DNA of 64,000 nt from Coprinus comatus. Taxonomy: Eukaryota; Basidiomycota; Agaricomycetes; Agaricales; Agaricaceae. The stretch covers positions 124,001 through 188,000 of the forward strand of contig JAWPGT010000025.1 of NCBI GenBank assembly GCA_034638255.1. The letters run 5' to 3'. The notes beneath the pieces were generated by a model, which saw nothing but the letters and a program-made list of their open reading frames with translations, was not told the DNA's origin and did no database searches. Positions within the stretch are counted from its first letter, which is position 1, and each line of letters opens with the position of its first letter. Made by a program: the position numbers and the translations under genes. Shown in pieces: positions 1 to 12,796 of this stretch.

Positions 1-778
1 ATAACCCGACCGTCAGCCAATAATACTTTGAGTGCCCGTACATTTGTCGACATGACACCGTAATCGATTCCCGACCCATGAGTAGCTGTGGTGACAATCC
101 CTCCTAATGTTTGATCAGAAATGGACCCAACGTTAATCATCGCCAAGTTATATTTGGCAAGTTCCGCGTGTAAGTCATGTAACGTGATTCCACCTTCCAC
201 CAATACGCATCTCTTTTCAAAATCGACCTATGAGAAAGAACGAACAAAAAAAAAAGAAGAAATCATTGATGAGATTTGAGCACACCATCCAATGATAACA
301 TGTCATAATGAAAAATGATATGATACAGATAGAGAAATGAGAATGATTGGGGGAAAGGGGTGGGTGAGGTACTGATTTTAAGAAACTGGAACCGGCTGAA
401 TCAACAACCGAAGAAGATCGGTTGAGACAGTCGGCATTGATACCAGGAACAAAGCTTCGAAAGGATACTACCCACCTGTATTATTCGATTCATTTTAGTC
501 AACCGTACCATGAATCCACTCGTACAAGCAAGATCACTAGGGCTATGACCGACCCCGACTACTCGAACAGTCTTGCCTTCTCGCCGCGCAAGCTCAAGGA
601 TGAGCTTACATTGATATTCGGACTCAGGCTCAAAGATAGCGAGGGGTGAGCAATAGAATGATTGGCCCCAGTTATTGAAGTGTGAGCTGGAAGATGGAAG
701 TGTAATGGGGTTTAAAAGATCATATAGAGAAGTCAAGGGTATATCTGAGAGCTTGGTTTCAAGCTGGGAGGAGGGCAT
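1..778 (-). CDS. ALO1: D-arabinono-1,4-lactone oxidase, 5' part (3' end beyond window)
   Basis: FAD-linked oxidase of the aldonolactone oxidase family, which makes the last step of D-erythroascorbate synthesis on mitochondrial membranes. The first exon (778 down to 476) encodes an N-terminus with NNWGQSFYCSP and the flavin-binding stretch VVGVGHSPSD, whose His is the usual covalent FAD attachment site in this family. A GT-AG intron (475-228) follows. The second exon (227 to 1) reads VDFEKRCVLVEGG, then INVGSISDQTLGGI and TTATHGSG, all typical of the PCMH-type FAD domain. The start is placed at MPSSQLE; an in-frame ATG at 868 would add 30 residues not expected in the family. The catalytic C-terminal half lies outside the window. 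Family assignment is confident. Confidence 0.9.
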
Positions 779-1717
779 GGTTGATAGAATTTGCAAGACA
801 TTTTTTGCGAACGGCTTTATAAGAGGCTGGCTTTGGGTTTGTGGCTGATGGGGGGCCTCAACCAACACACCGATCGCTTCCTAGTCCGGAATCTTTGCCA
901 ATGAGCGGCTAAATCCGATTTAAAAATCTCGCAGATCTCCGGATTTCCCTCCCCTGCGTGGCAAGTACCAAAAAGATTTGTCGGTCCGACAACAGGTACG
1001 GAGAGCCTGCGTCCGATAAAACCATTAGGGAATATGATGTGACGATCCGATATTTCTGGGTGTACATTGGGTTTGTGGGAGAAGGCTAGAGATTCCGTCA
1101 TAGTTAGGAGTCAAGCGCCAACAGTCTGTTTTTTGTCTGTTGAGAACCGAGCTGTATTCAATTAAAGGGATCAGATCTTGGATCATACAAAAAAAAAAAA
1201 CAATACAAACGCGTCACCGCTATGTTTCCAATATCTCACCGATCGGTTTGTACCATCAGAGTAACTGTCGACACCGAGAAATACAAAGGCACATCATTCA
1301 ATCTCTTGTACATATTCAAACAGTCGATTTCGTCAAACAATGTATCGTGTCCTCAATCGCGATAATGGTCATATGGAACCTGGATATCCAAAAAGGTCAT
1401 TTTCGCCTGTATGTCGATGCGATGGTGACGGAGGAGTTAGCTGGTCCTAAGATCATATGATTGGCATGGCATTATCATTCGTTGCTGTCGAGGCCTCGTT
1501 GGATACCCTGAATGAACAATCTCTCCTCCATATATCATCACCTGCGTCATTGGCGTATTGAATAGAACAAACAATATGTTCAAAGTTGACCATAAATAGT
1601 ATTAGCAAAAGGGGAAAAATTACACATCAAAAATTCAAGTCAGGAAATCAAATGTAACCCTTCAAGCAAAAAAGAGCAAGCAGTCAGTAATTTCGAACCA
1701 GTTGATAGCATGTCTAA
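779..1717. other. Intergenic region with the ALO1 promoter
   Basis: This spacer lies upstream of the lactone oxidase gene and downstream of the HSPA12-like gene, both on the minus strand. A minus-strand open frame (817-1101) runs into the ALO1 leader but resembles nothing I know and is probably untranslated leader. No RNA gene or repeat was seen. Confidence 0.5.
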
Positions 1718-4700
1718 TTACCTTCCCCACTCTTGACTGTTGTAAAGTAGAATGCCACGGACCTCGACGCTATCTATTTCTAGTCCCAATTCGAACTCTG
1801 TTTTGCCATAGTGAGTCTCAAACTACTTTCATTCACACTCATCCGAACTGGTCTCACCCGTATAAAAGCCTCCAGGTTGCGACGCTGCATTATTCCGGAA
1901 AGAAGGAAGGGATGACAGATCCACTGTCCAGTGGCATAGTTCCGTAGTTTCTCCTTCATCTGTATACCTCATTATCTTCTCAACCTCGCTCGTGTACAAC
2001 GTAGCGACAAAATTTGAATCTAAATACGAGTCAGCACATATCTCATCCGAAATTTTTGAGCGAACCTTGGGCAGAAGTAGAGTATTTGCTGTAGGGGGCA
2101 AGTCAGTATCCAAAAGCACAGCTTCCGGTAATAGCGATTTTGATATGCATACCAGAATTTGGTCGTTAGCCGTTGCCTGTGTAGTCAGTTAGCGGGAGAA
2201 ACTATAATAGCATGGGAAATGTGTCGAAAAGACTTACCCTTTCCGGAGAATTGCGCCCTTCGAAACAAGATATTGCAATCTATGAAATTACCGAACCGAC
2301 GGCTGAGATAATGAATGGAAGTATCGATGACATATGGAATACCTGTTTTCACAAATCGGTACACCGGCGTCATTATTCTTGATGTATGCCGGTCGTTTCA
2401 ACCAATCCTCTTGCTCGGCAGGTAACTTAACCTGATGAAGCATAGTACAGTCGTCAACAGGGAAGTCCATTACTTCGCCAGCCACACCGTTCAACTCACC
2501 TTCATAATGTATGCTCGTGGCGCAATTACGCTGGCCACAAGTGGACGCCGTGCAAGACCGTACTGAGCGGCACCTCGAAGAGTAGCTGTGTCAGCATCGG
2601 GAGGTCTCGCAATTACACTGATCCAATTTCCAAATTGCCCCTAGATGAATAGAAGTGTTCAATTAATTTACGAGTCGGAATATAGATTCAGAACTATAAA
2701 AAGACGCACTTCGACTCGTTGGCGGAGGTATTCACTGCCCGCAAAGCCTCCCACGAGAAGCAAGGCATCAATCCGTTGATCTATCCGTTTCGTTTGTTCC
2801 TCGATCAATTGGAGGACCTATGATCATGAGCTTTCTCAGGGTATCTGATATCCTCATGTTGATGAGAACATACCTCATTAACAACAGGATCGAAGACCTC
2901 CCTGCGTAGGAGGTTTCCTGGTATACATAACTGTCCATTGATCAAACCCACAGATGGATCATCTGGATCCTCGGTGTTGAAACATGAGAAGTGGAACATC
3001 AAATCTGGAGTAAAGTGAGACCGCAGCACTTAGTTATCAGCCTAGAAGACCAACCATCATCTTGAGCTCCGGCATAGTTATGTTTGTCCGTCTCACTAAA
3101 AGAATGCACTGGTATATACATGTAATTAGCTCATGAACAAAGAAGCAAGTTACCATGACATACTGAAATATGCCAAGGAGGCTGGGTCAAGATGAGCGGG
3201 ATGATCGGTCAGAAGCGTCTACCATAACAAGGACAAGGATTCAGTTTGTTGCTTTGGCAGCATATGGAGTCAGGATCACACCTTCACCAGCTCCCGAAAA
3301 CGAAGGTCAAGGAACAGTGATCCACAATTAGCGCCGGACCGTGCACACATCTCAGCTATTTCAAGATGTGCCATTTGACCAATAATCTGTATAATACCAA
3401 ACAAGAAAAAGAGTTATTTTGTGCATTTTATGTGTAAAGTAGCATCTCACCTTGTATGCTGCGAGATCAACTGTACCACCACCAGCATCACATACAATGA
3501 AGTTCTGAGATGGTTTCAAATGATGGAGATCTGTCAAATGGGCACAATGAACTGCCGCTGCTTCTGGTTCGGTAATGACTCTCAGGCGTTCACGCCAACT
3601 TTTATCTCCAGCGTGGGCACTTTGCACAAGACCAGCAGCAATTGCAGCTTCTCGCATCAATTCACAACCTTTGGCATCCCATGCGGCAGGTACCGTCAAA
3701 AAGACATCGGCAGAATCTGTTGTCAATTGCATCGCCATTTAGCGATAAGCTGAGGAGTCCTCGGATGCTGACGTACTGAGATCGGCGATAGCACCAATAT
3801 CGCGAGTGATTTGCTCTTTCGCATGTTCCCACAAGCAGGTAAGGAAATCTGTTATCAGATCAGTGGCAACTTTTCCTGGCTGTTTGTTCCACCTTAAGAT
3901 AAGGTGAAAGATCAAAGTAGTTAAAAGGACCTACTGGCAGCTGCGGTAGTCGAGGGTCCAGTGCGGAATCATCCCGAAGAACCTTCGGCTCCAAGAACAG
4001 CTTGAACCACTCGCATTTATAAGTACCATGCATTGGGCTAGCATTCTTTGCTTCCAAACCCCAGGCAATAACTTGTCCAAACTCGTCGTAGAGTAGACAG
4101 GTTGGAATCTACAACTCGGTTAACCATTGAACGAGAAGACATGCGTAGGTTCGCTTACCTTTCTGAATGTTTCGATAGACCCTGGCCAGTTGAGAATTTG
4201 TTGAATCTTGCCCCCATGTATACGACTTGACCCATAAGCCTTGCATCTAGTAAGCGCATACCCCTAAGTATTGATATCAGATCATAAACTTACAACACCC
4301 GAGAAGGTGGTACCTATATCATCATTAGAATGTGTATATTTAACGGTACATGCATTTCACTCACCAAAATCCACAGAAATTGACATTTTACCTTCGTCGA
4401 GCTTTGGAAGGGGCTCTTTTGGGACTGCATACGGAGTTGTAGACATGGCACGTCCGTAAATTGAATGATGAGCGGACTGGGGCCGCAGTATGGGATCCAT
4501 TGTTCCATTCTGCATGAAGCTTGATTCATACGTTCCTGCAGGTGACGTAGAGGGTATAGGTGGGGATGGAGAACCAAGATTGTAGGGGTTGTTGACAGAA
4601 GAATGACCCCAAGGAGGTATTCCTGTATTGTTAAAACCATTTATTGTTGCGTTATTAACGAGTGCCGGTGGGGGAGAAGCTATTGAAGGTTGGTAGAAAG

Positions 4701-4824
4701 GTTGTTGGCCTGGTTTCTCCAACATGGGCTGTGCTCCTGGCTGAGTCGTAACCATGCCATGAGTATGGTCCACTGCGCGATTTGACTCGTCTTTCTTTTC
4801 GATAGGTTCTCCACAGCAGCCCAT
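1718..4824 (-). CDS. HSPA12-like Hsp70 family ATPase
   Basis: Atypical Hsp70 of the HSPA12-like group that is expanded in agaricomycetes; a cytosolic chaperone-like ATPase whose clients are unknown. The N-terminal ~140 residues are a Pro/Gly/Asn-rich low-complexity tail beginning MGCCGEP (a possible N-acylation site). The actin-like ATPase core follows: phosphate-1 loop VDFGTTFSGVAYGSS, IPTCLLYDEFGQVIAWGLEAK, VPAAWDAKGCELMREAA, the adenosine-region EPEAAAVHC, and the phosphate-2 motif CDAGGGTVDLAAYK. The C-terminus ends GLEIDSVEVRGILLYN then SQEWGR and stop (1718-1720). There are many short introns; one exon, 4294-4313, is only 20 nt and encodes GTTFSGV. No canonical Hsp70 substrate-binding domain or EEVD tail is present, as expected for HSPA12-like proteins. 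Exact splice sites between about 2.1 and 3.4 kb are approximate. Confidence 0.85.
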
Positions 4825-7102
4825 TGCAAGTAGTAAACTGTGGAAAAGAACACGCGGAAGTTGTGCGCGAGACGTTTAGCGCTCGTTAATGCAACTCGAC
4901 CATGTGCCTTGATGGCAGTGTCACCATTTCGGGACTAGAACGGTCAGGGTAGCATATTCGTTTTAAAAGCCATTTTTAAGAATGAAGATAGTGGTAGAGA
5001 TATAAGAGGATATAAGAAACAGTTGTGGTTGAGCAGATAATGCCAAATATGTCCACCCTAAACTAGTCCTTGTTGTTAAAGTAAAACTTAAAGTTGTTCT
5101 CTCATTTGATTGGTAAACAACTCGGATTCGGGGAAATTCAAGTGGATGGGTCAAGGCTCTGACTGACTGCTGAGCGCTGAGCTCTGACAAACGTGGCGTT
5201 GTTAATAAAAGCTCTAACGGGGGGGTTTGAAGAACTCAGTGTGCAGGGACGCAGGTAGACAGCAATAGAATGTCAGAACTTCTCCAAATGTCTTTTGCAA
5301 GCACTGAGATAGTCACCTGAAATCTCAGGTTTCCTTGGGTCTCATGCGGGAGATAAGTAGGTACCAAAAGCAGTCAGTGAAGGTCGCCAGGTAGGAATTT
5401 GAAAGAAGCTGTTTCATCCAATCTCGTGATTTATTCCCATATTCTCTCTAAATTGTCGCTTGCTACGATGTCGCAATCTTACTTAAAGTATCGGAAAAAC
5501 ATTATCAGAGAAGAAGAAATCAGGAAGGAACCATAATCCGAGTTTATATCGCAACAATTCCAAAAGGGTTTGGAATATACTATTTGTCCGAGGATCCAAG
5601 GATTTTGTGCTCAAAAAAATACTAAGAAAATACGCTATGCCCGATATACGGAGTCAGAGAACTAGTACAACCCCATGGCAAAACATCACCTCTTGAACTG
5701 CGCTTGATAGTGATATGTGTATCTCTCAATTTTCAAAACGCTAGTCCGCATTGAACATAGGAAGGGTGTAGTTGAAACAGGTGGTAACAACTGATCCGCC
5801 GTTGAAAAAAACCCACAAAAATGGATAGATCCCCTCTCGTATTAATATAATCATGCCATTCAAAATCTGAAGCTCCAGAGATTAATACTCCAAAATAACC
5901 CTACGGGATTTTATGGCCATATTGGATCCTCAAACTCCAGAGGCTAGATCCTGGCTGTCTTAACGACAATGACAGATCAATCACAATTACAAGTGTGAAT
6001 AATAAAAACGTTGACCGGTCCCTCCTGTAGTTGATCGGCGGCTGGCCACAGGGTTTGCTTCTTGCCTTGCGGCCTTCCGAGTCCATCACAAACCTTGTAC
6101 GTCATACACCCTAGTACTAAGATTTTTTAATTTTTTCAATGACACTACAACAATGATTGTTTCCCGTTGTTAAAAGCCGGATATTTACCAGTTTGAGCTT
6201 CATATTACATGGATGTAAGGGGTACTTAGATACCGACACTGAACTACCCCGATTGAGCGTATGAAATAGAACCCGAAGTTATACATGGCTCTAACTTATA
6301 TGTAGTTTGTCATTCTGTCATTCTTGTAGCCCTAAGGGAAGTACTCACAGGGTCCTGGTCCAAGGGTTTTAATTTTCGTACCTAGACAAGAGAATGATAC
6401 ACCAACGTGCAAACGTACAGAATGTGTACCTGATAAGCGACGTGGAAGTGTTGTTACAGATTGTTACTATCACAGAGCCGCAGATCGTACTAAAATACTC
6501 CATTGAACATTCCCATTCACCTAAGTAGAACCACGGATGTTTTATTTTATTTTATTTTTATTGACCTTTTTTTAGAATTGGAGCGGGAACAGTATACTCC
6601 ACTTCAGAAACTATATGTTTAGGACATCTGGACAGCTTGAAGTTGAGCTTGAAAGTTTGGGATAATTGATGAACATTTGAATGGTGGACAATACACTCGG
6701 AATTGTTTTACAAAATATTCAAGGGCCAGTAGAGAGACGAATCTCTCCTCAGGTATTTACACGGGACCGAAACACACTGAAATCCCAATGCAAAATCCCT
6801 CAAAAACTCCAAAGCACATGGAACAAAGCGAGAAATCCCAGTCATTCACACTCCCAATCCAGTCTCCCAATCTCAATCTCTCCAGAATCTCAAATATCCA
6901 AAAGTTAATCACGGATCAATGCGATCAATATTTCGCCAGTTGTTTTGAGTACAAAAACAACTCCAAACAACCAGACGCAGGTCGCACGTTCAGTAAACAC
7001 AGGTCATAAACACATAACACTCCAGTACCATCTTAAATCCTTTATCAAAGTAACACACCACACCCTCCGATATCGGTCTTTCCTTTAAAATCAAAGAGAG
7101 AG
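4825..7102. other. 2.3 kb divergent intergenic region
   Basis: This spacer separates the divergently transcribed HSPA12-like gene (minus) and a small two-exon gene (plus), so both promoters must lie here. The sequence is AT-rich. The open frames in it are short and show no family motif or plausible exon chain. No tRNA, terminal repeat or transposon was recognised. Confidence 0.5.
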
Positions 7103-7621
7103 ATGGCAGCAACCGTAGTTAACAAAAAACTAGCTCAAAAGCTTACAACAATCGCACAAACATGGACAGTTGATCCATTCCGACCAAATGTTCAGCTCAA
7201 AACGTTCCTAGAATCACTCGCTTCTCATCCAAAGCTCACTCCTCAAGCAGTTGATGCTACACGTGCATTAAAAGATAACGAGATGTTTAAGAAGGTATGT
7301 TTTTTTGTTTGTTATATTATTATACCATTACACCTTTTCGAAGCTTTATGACAACCAACATAGTTTGGTTCGATGTACTCCACAATGCGTAGTACATTAA
7401 AGCACGTCATATTGTCATTCGCCTTTGCTTTTCGTTTACCTCTATTTTTAATTGATTGTTCTGACGAAGCAAAATGCGCAATTTAGTATCCCCTTTCAGA
7501 CAAAATGCTTCATCCACCATCTATGCCACATCATTATGATCGAATTGTTCTAGCCTTCGATAAGGCAGCTCAAGGAATCGGAAGACCATGGTGGAAAGTT
7601 TTCTTTGGAATTTGGTCATAG
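7103..7621 (+). CDS. Small two-exon protein of unknown function (108 aa)
   Basis: Exon 1 (7103-7294) and exon 2 (7487-7621) are joined by a 192-bp GT-AG intron that keeps frame, giving 108 residues. The ATG is preceded by an A-rich leader. The protein has a helical N-terminus (MAATVVNKKLAQKLTTIAQT), a middle with VDPFRPNVQLKTFLESLAS, and a conserved-looking end with MPHHYDRIVLAFDKAA and RPWWKVFFGIWS. The size, basic N-terminus and aromatic C-terminus would suit a small mitochondrial subunit, for example of a mitoribosome or respiratory complex, but I do not recognise the family and do not assign a function. The exon structure and dense conserved-looking residues are the reason for calling it real. 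Confidence 0.6.
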
Positions 7622-9415
7622 AAGAGAGTCTAGGCAAACCCCTTCTTTGGCACGCCGGGTCCTTGGTGCATGGCTTTTTGTTTCTATTAAACAACCTCGT
7701 GGATGTTGAAGTTCGTTTTTTGACATGTTACATACATAGATTAACAAGAAAATGTGAGGGGGTATTATTCGGGATGATGTCATGTGTATTATCCGAATTC
7801 GCCGAATAATCTCTTGCCTTGGTGTTATTGTCGAAAACAGTCTTGGTCTTAATTTTTTTCTTTCTCGCTTGTTCTCATGCATGAGAAGTCTGACCGTATA
7901 TATAGGTGGTTATTCAAACGAACCATTGTCATCTTGATTGGGACCCACAAATCAACATGGATACATACATACATTTTCTACGAGACGTCATTTTGAATCT
8001 GAAGTACAAAGTCCGAAAACCAAATTCCAAACACCCTTGACCACTATCAAGTAATTATAGATTGTAGGGATGCATATATACAGATACCCAATACCCAGTT
8101 CAAATCTAAGTTATAGTTATCACCGACCTTTGTTCGAGAATGTAACAAACAACTAGTTATAGTACAATTGGATATATCGGTACTTGGATTTCTAGAGCTT
8201 TTAGTAATATCAATAGAAAAACACGTTCACCACGAGTAATAAGTGATCACATTGGACACACTCATATATTCAAATTGGCGAAAACCAAAAACACGGTCCA
8301 AACGATGAATCACAAAAAGGGTTTATTTATGGAAATGTACATACGTCATTCCATGTGCATGCGTGTAAATGAATTAATCAAGTAGACCTTCTTCAGATTC
8401 TTCTCAAGAAGCTCCAGTGAATTGTTTTTTCACAAGCCGGCGGTAGTGACAACTCGTAACGTACTGATTATATCACATTTGAGCTTCGCAAAACTTCTGT
8501 GGTTCAACGTTTTCAATGTCTATGTCTATGTCTAATGTCAAGCTGATTATCATTTTTTAAAATTCATTTATACTATGATGAGGTTGAAAGTCAATTCAGA
8601 TCTCTACCTCCATTTTCGTGAAATTGAAATCCGAAAGAACTTCCAAGAGAAAGAATATAATAGAAAGCTCAACTGAGTCGAGTTTGCGAAAAATCAATCA
8701 ATATGACTTTACACAAAGTTCCTTGTTTCTCGGATATGTGTAGATGATAATACCTTACCCACACACACACACTCTCTCTCTCTCATCTCAGAATAACGGT
8801 GGAGATTGAGAGAGATTTCAATGAACCGAAAATAGAAGCTTTAAACCACTGAAAAAAAAGTATATAATTCGGAACTTTAAAGAGCCGCGGCAGCGTGGAC
8901 TACACACTACACTACACTCATAATCTATATTTGACATTATATAGGCCGAGTAATATTTTTAAATCGTAGTCGCATATTTAGCTATCGAGAGTTGACTTCA
9001 TCGACATCATTGGACTAGTTCACTAGTATGCAATGTAACTACGATATGATATATCAATGATATTTATAACTCATGAGCTTTAAACAACCTTCTTTCAAAC
9101 ACTCGAGGTCCTCGGATATATCTAAAATGGTTCAACTGAATGGCTTTTACAAGTTCCATTTTCGTTTTCCTACGGTATTAACGTCGAAGCGGGTGAAATG
9201 ATTTCAAAAATATCAATCATATTGATAGATCTTTCTTTATAAAATTACATGAACAGCAGTGGTAAGTAAGCAACTGAGATAGCAGTTGAAAGAACTCGAT
9301 AAGTCCGATACGTCGACGTAGCGCTGAGGTTTTTTTTCCACACAAGAGGTAATTGAGGAATCCGGAACCCTCTTTTTTGCTTGTTTAGAGAATCCTCAGG
9401 TTTTTTCATTCTTCC
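7622..9415. other. 1.8 kb convergent intergenic region
   Basis: This is AT-rich spacer between the 3' ends of the small gene (plus) and NOC2 (minus). An open frame at 7588-7809 is an out-of-frame read-through of the small gene's last exon. Apart from a CA/CT microsatellite at 8761-8784, nothing gene-like was seen. Confidence 0.5.
8761..8784. repeat. (AC)n(TC)n microsatellite
   Basis: An uninterrupted AC run passes directly into a CT run in the spacer between two convergent genes. Confidence 0.85.
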
Positions 9416-12400
9416 TTAATCCGACTCATCAAGATCTTCTTCTTCAACCATTTCGCCTTCTCCCACACGTGCCTATAAAAATAAAAAAAATAAAATAAAA
9501 ATAAGAATAAACAGTCTACATCAGCAAAACAAAAAACAAAAAAAAAAAAAAAGAGAAAAAAAACGCACCTTCTCAATCAAAGACCTCTTCTTCTCCCTCG
9601 CCTTAACCTGTACTTTCAAATACTTACTCAACGGAACTTCACCCAACCTCTCCTTCAACTTCTCTTCCCATTCTCCAACCAACTTAACTTTTCCAGGAGC
9701 AAAACCAACATTCTGTCTTTGATTTTCCATCCATTTCGCACTTTCTTCTAATCTTTCAACAAATATCCTAACCATCCCTTGTTCCTTAATCCCAAAACTC
9801 TTCATCTTCGTTACTGTCGTATTCATCTTTGCATTCTTCAAACTCCTTCTTAACATAATACTAACAGGAACACTAATTTCAGGAAACCCAATACTTCCAA
9901 GAACATTACAACAACAAAACCAATCAGTCAACATAAACAAACTTTCTTCACATATACCTTCATTATAAATTCTAGTTTTAACATATTGTTGTGGGATTCT
10001 GATTTGAACTTCGAAATCTAATGCTTTTAATGATGATGATGATTTTAATTTCGATGTTGATGAGAGTGTGTTGGTTAGAATTGGAATTAGGTAGGGTGAG
10101 AGTGGGATGTAGATTTCGGTTCGTTTGGTTAGGGTTATTAAGGATCGGAGGATTTGAAGGTGGAAGGGATGTGAACGACTATTTGGGATTAATCTAAGAG
10201 TAGATGTTTAGTATATTAGTTAGAGGATTCTATTGGATAGATGATGAAGAGGAAGAGGAGAAAAACTTACTTGATAGCTCCAAGAGCAACTTGGACAAGA
10301 GGATAAATCAAAGGTTTCAATTCGCTTTCTTTTCCTGATTGGGTTTCCGCTTCTTTACTACAAGCTTTCCCAAGAACCATACACCAAAAGTCAATGGAAT
10401 GAACAAATTGCCAATTGTACACTTGTTTGTACGATTCCTAAAGAGGAATCAACGAAAAAGATTAAATTATGCGTAATACATAATTATTGAGTATAACGAA
10501 TGAACGTACCTTTGTTTTAATCTTCATACTATTTCGCAAATGAATAGCAAGTTGACGGATATATCCAAAGGCATGTTGATAAGCAGTTGCATGATCAATA
10601 CAAAACACTTCCGAAGCCGAATTCTTCATTAATGTAATTGAAGGTAACGTATGAGCACTTGTACTTTTCGAAGATCGTACAAGACACAAATACATATTCT
10701 ATAACAATAACAATGTCAACATCAATATATCAGAAGAGTGTGTAAGTACAGAGTCAAAAGAAAACTAACCTTCAAAATGGTATCCAAGATTGAATTATCA
10801 TTCGCCAAAGCCAATCTCCTAATCGAAAGATACGCAGCCATACGTATTTCATCTTGATCACTTGACCACAATTCCAAACATTTCTACATAACCAATAGGT
10901 AAGGATATGGCTAAGTCGAGGTGGAAAGTAAAGAAAGAAAAACGAACCTTAAGATAAACCTTGACCGACTTCCTACTACTAACCACATACGGAATAATCT
11001 TTGAACTTTCTTCAAGTGCCAATCTCAACAACTCTTTATCCGTCAATTGACCCAATAAATGCACAATGTTATGGAAATAAGCCAATATCATTTTTTGTAG
11101 TGTTTGGAATTTGGGAGTCTGAGTAGGTGGTTTGCTGTTGCAGGGTAAATAATTTCAATTACACACATCTAATAGTCAATAAGACCGCTTACAATTTACC
11201 GCTGGAAAGAGTTTTATAGGGTATGTGATGTTCCAAGACGATAGGTGTATAACGGAGAGTAGTGGTTATAAGTTTGTTGTATACTATAAATGAGGGACAG
11301 CAGTTAATCTGGGATACTTTTAGTCTGAAAGGGGGAATGTACCTGATGAACTGGAAATAGTCCAAGCAACAACTTGATCATCTTCATTCATATGTGCAGC
11401 AGCTCTAAAAGCAATTAAAAGTTTTCGTAGTGCTTTTAACGAACGATGCTGTATTATTTAATACAAAATGTGAGTATGTTGTTCAAGTCGCGTAGTATGG
11501 ATTAGAGGTCAGGAGAACAGGGGGTTATAAGAGATAGAATAGAATTATGGACAGGGACGCATGGTGAGCGAAAGTCGGAGAACTTACCTCAAGTAAAGCC
11601 TTTTGCCATTGCTTTAGATGATCTTTTGTCAAGGTTGGTATTTCTTCCGTATCCGACGGACTATCTTCCATTTCCTCATCTTCATCCGAATCTCCACCAT
11701 CTTCATTCATAGAATCCGGATTAAAATCCAATAGTTCTTTATCATTTTCTTGAAGGTATTTGTAGAATTCGGGATCCTTTTCGGCTAGTTTTGAAAGTTC
11801 CAGTAAATGAGCTTGACCTTCCTCTATGAGTATAATAAAAGAACGCAAAATATAGACACAGTGTTAGTGATGTGTTGTTTGGTTTGTTAGAGGAAGACAT
11901 AAAGAGACGAACCGTCTAATTCATCTACAGAAGCAAATGAAGCATTATCATCAAAATCTTCTTCATCTTCATCCATATCTTCATCGTCATCAGACTATAT
12001 AATAATAATTCAGTAAATAAGGGGTCCAAGCTAGGGAAGACAAAAAAACTCACACCAACACCAACACCTTCTTCCAATTCTTCCTCATCATCACTTTCAG
12101 CCATAAACGCACCACTCAAAAAGTCATCAACAGATTTAACTCTAGAGAGTAAAGTAAATATCAATACCAATATACCGTTCATAAAAACACATACCCTTTT
12201 TTACCAATACTTTTCTTCGTCTTAACTCCTTCCTCCTCCTCCTCATTATTATTATCCGTTCCACTATCATCATCTTTCCCACCTCTTCCATTCCCTCTCC
12301 TTTCATTCTGACCATTTCTTTTCCCTCTTCTAGATTTAATCTGTTTCTGCATTTGTTGCCTTTTCCTTCTTTCCGTTATAGTTTTCTTAAGTTGTCCACT

Positions 12401-12439
12401 TGCAGCAAACTTTTTTGATGCTTTTGATTGTTTACCCAT
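9416..12439 (-). CDS. NOC2: Nucleolar complex protein 2 (Noc2), pre-60S ribosome assembly
   Basis: Noc2 works with Noc1 and Noc3 in the nucleolus and nucleoplasm to mature and export pre-60S subunits. The first exon encodes a basic N-terminus starting [19 protein letters not shown], followed by an Arg/Lys-rich patch and a Glu run. Next come [20 protein letters not shown] and acidic stretches, then [20 protein letters not shown], the family's hallmark start of the conserved region. The HEAT-like Noc2 domain continues through [64 protein letters not shown] and [13 protein letters not shown]. The C-terminus is [19 protein letters not shown] then an acidic tail ending DLDESD and TAA (9416-9418). 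There are about ten exons with short introns; individual junctions were read only in part. Family assignment is confident. Confidence 0.92.
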
Positions 12440-12796
12440 CTTTTTTTTTTTTTTTTACTCGTATATTAGAGGAGATGAGGGTAAGGAGGTGCTGGTGAAG
12501 GGAAAGTTGAGTTGAAACTGAAACGAATTTCGATTTCCAAAAATTCTGATTATGTAATTGCATCAATATGGGCTTTCTGTATATCTGTAAACCTTGGGCA
12601 ATGGCATATATTATAGGGATAGGGTATAATTGAACAAAAGACGGTGTAAGGGATAACCAAGAACATAATTGATATATGAGATATATTTAACATTAGAGAG
12701 AGCGGGAAACGAAAAAAGCAAAGGGACAGAAATCGAGAGCTGAGTGAGTGAGAGAGGAAGTGGAAAAGACAAATAGTTTCTTTTTACCCAGAACCC
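12440..12796. other. NOC2 promoter region
   Basis: This 357-bp AT-rich spacer lies between the NOC2 start and the stop of the chromodomain gene, both on the minus strand. It begins with an A/T homopolymer tract just upstream of the NOC2 ATG. No other element was recognised. Confidence 0.4.

Noticed and set aside
817..1101. Minus-strand open frame of 94 codons upstream of ALO1
   Set aside because: It overlaps the ALO1 leader in another frame and has no recognisable motif; it is probably untranslated leader or chance.
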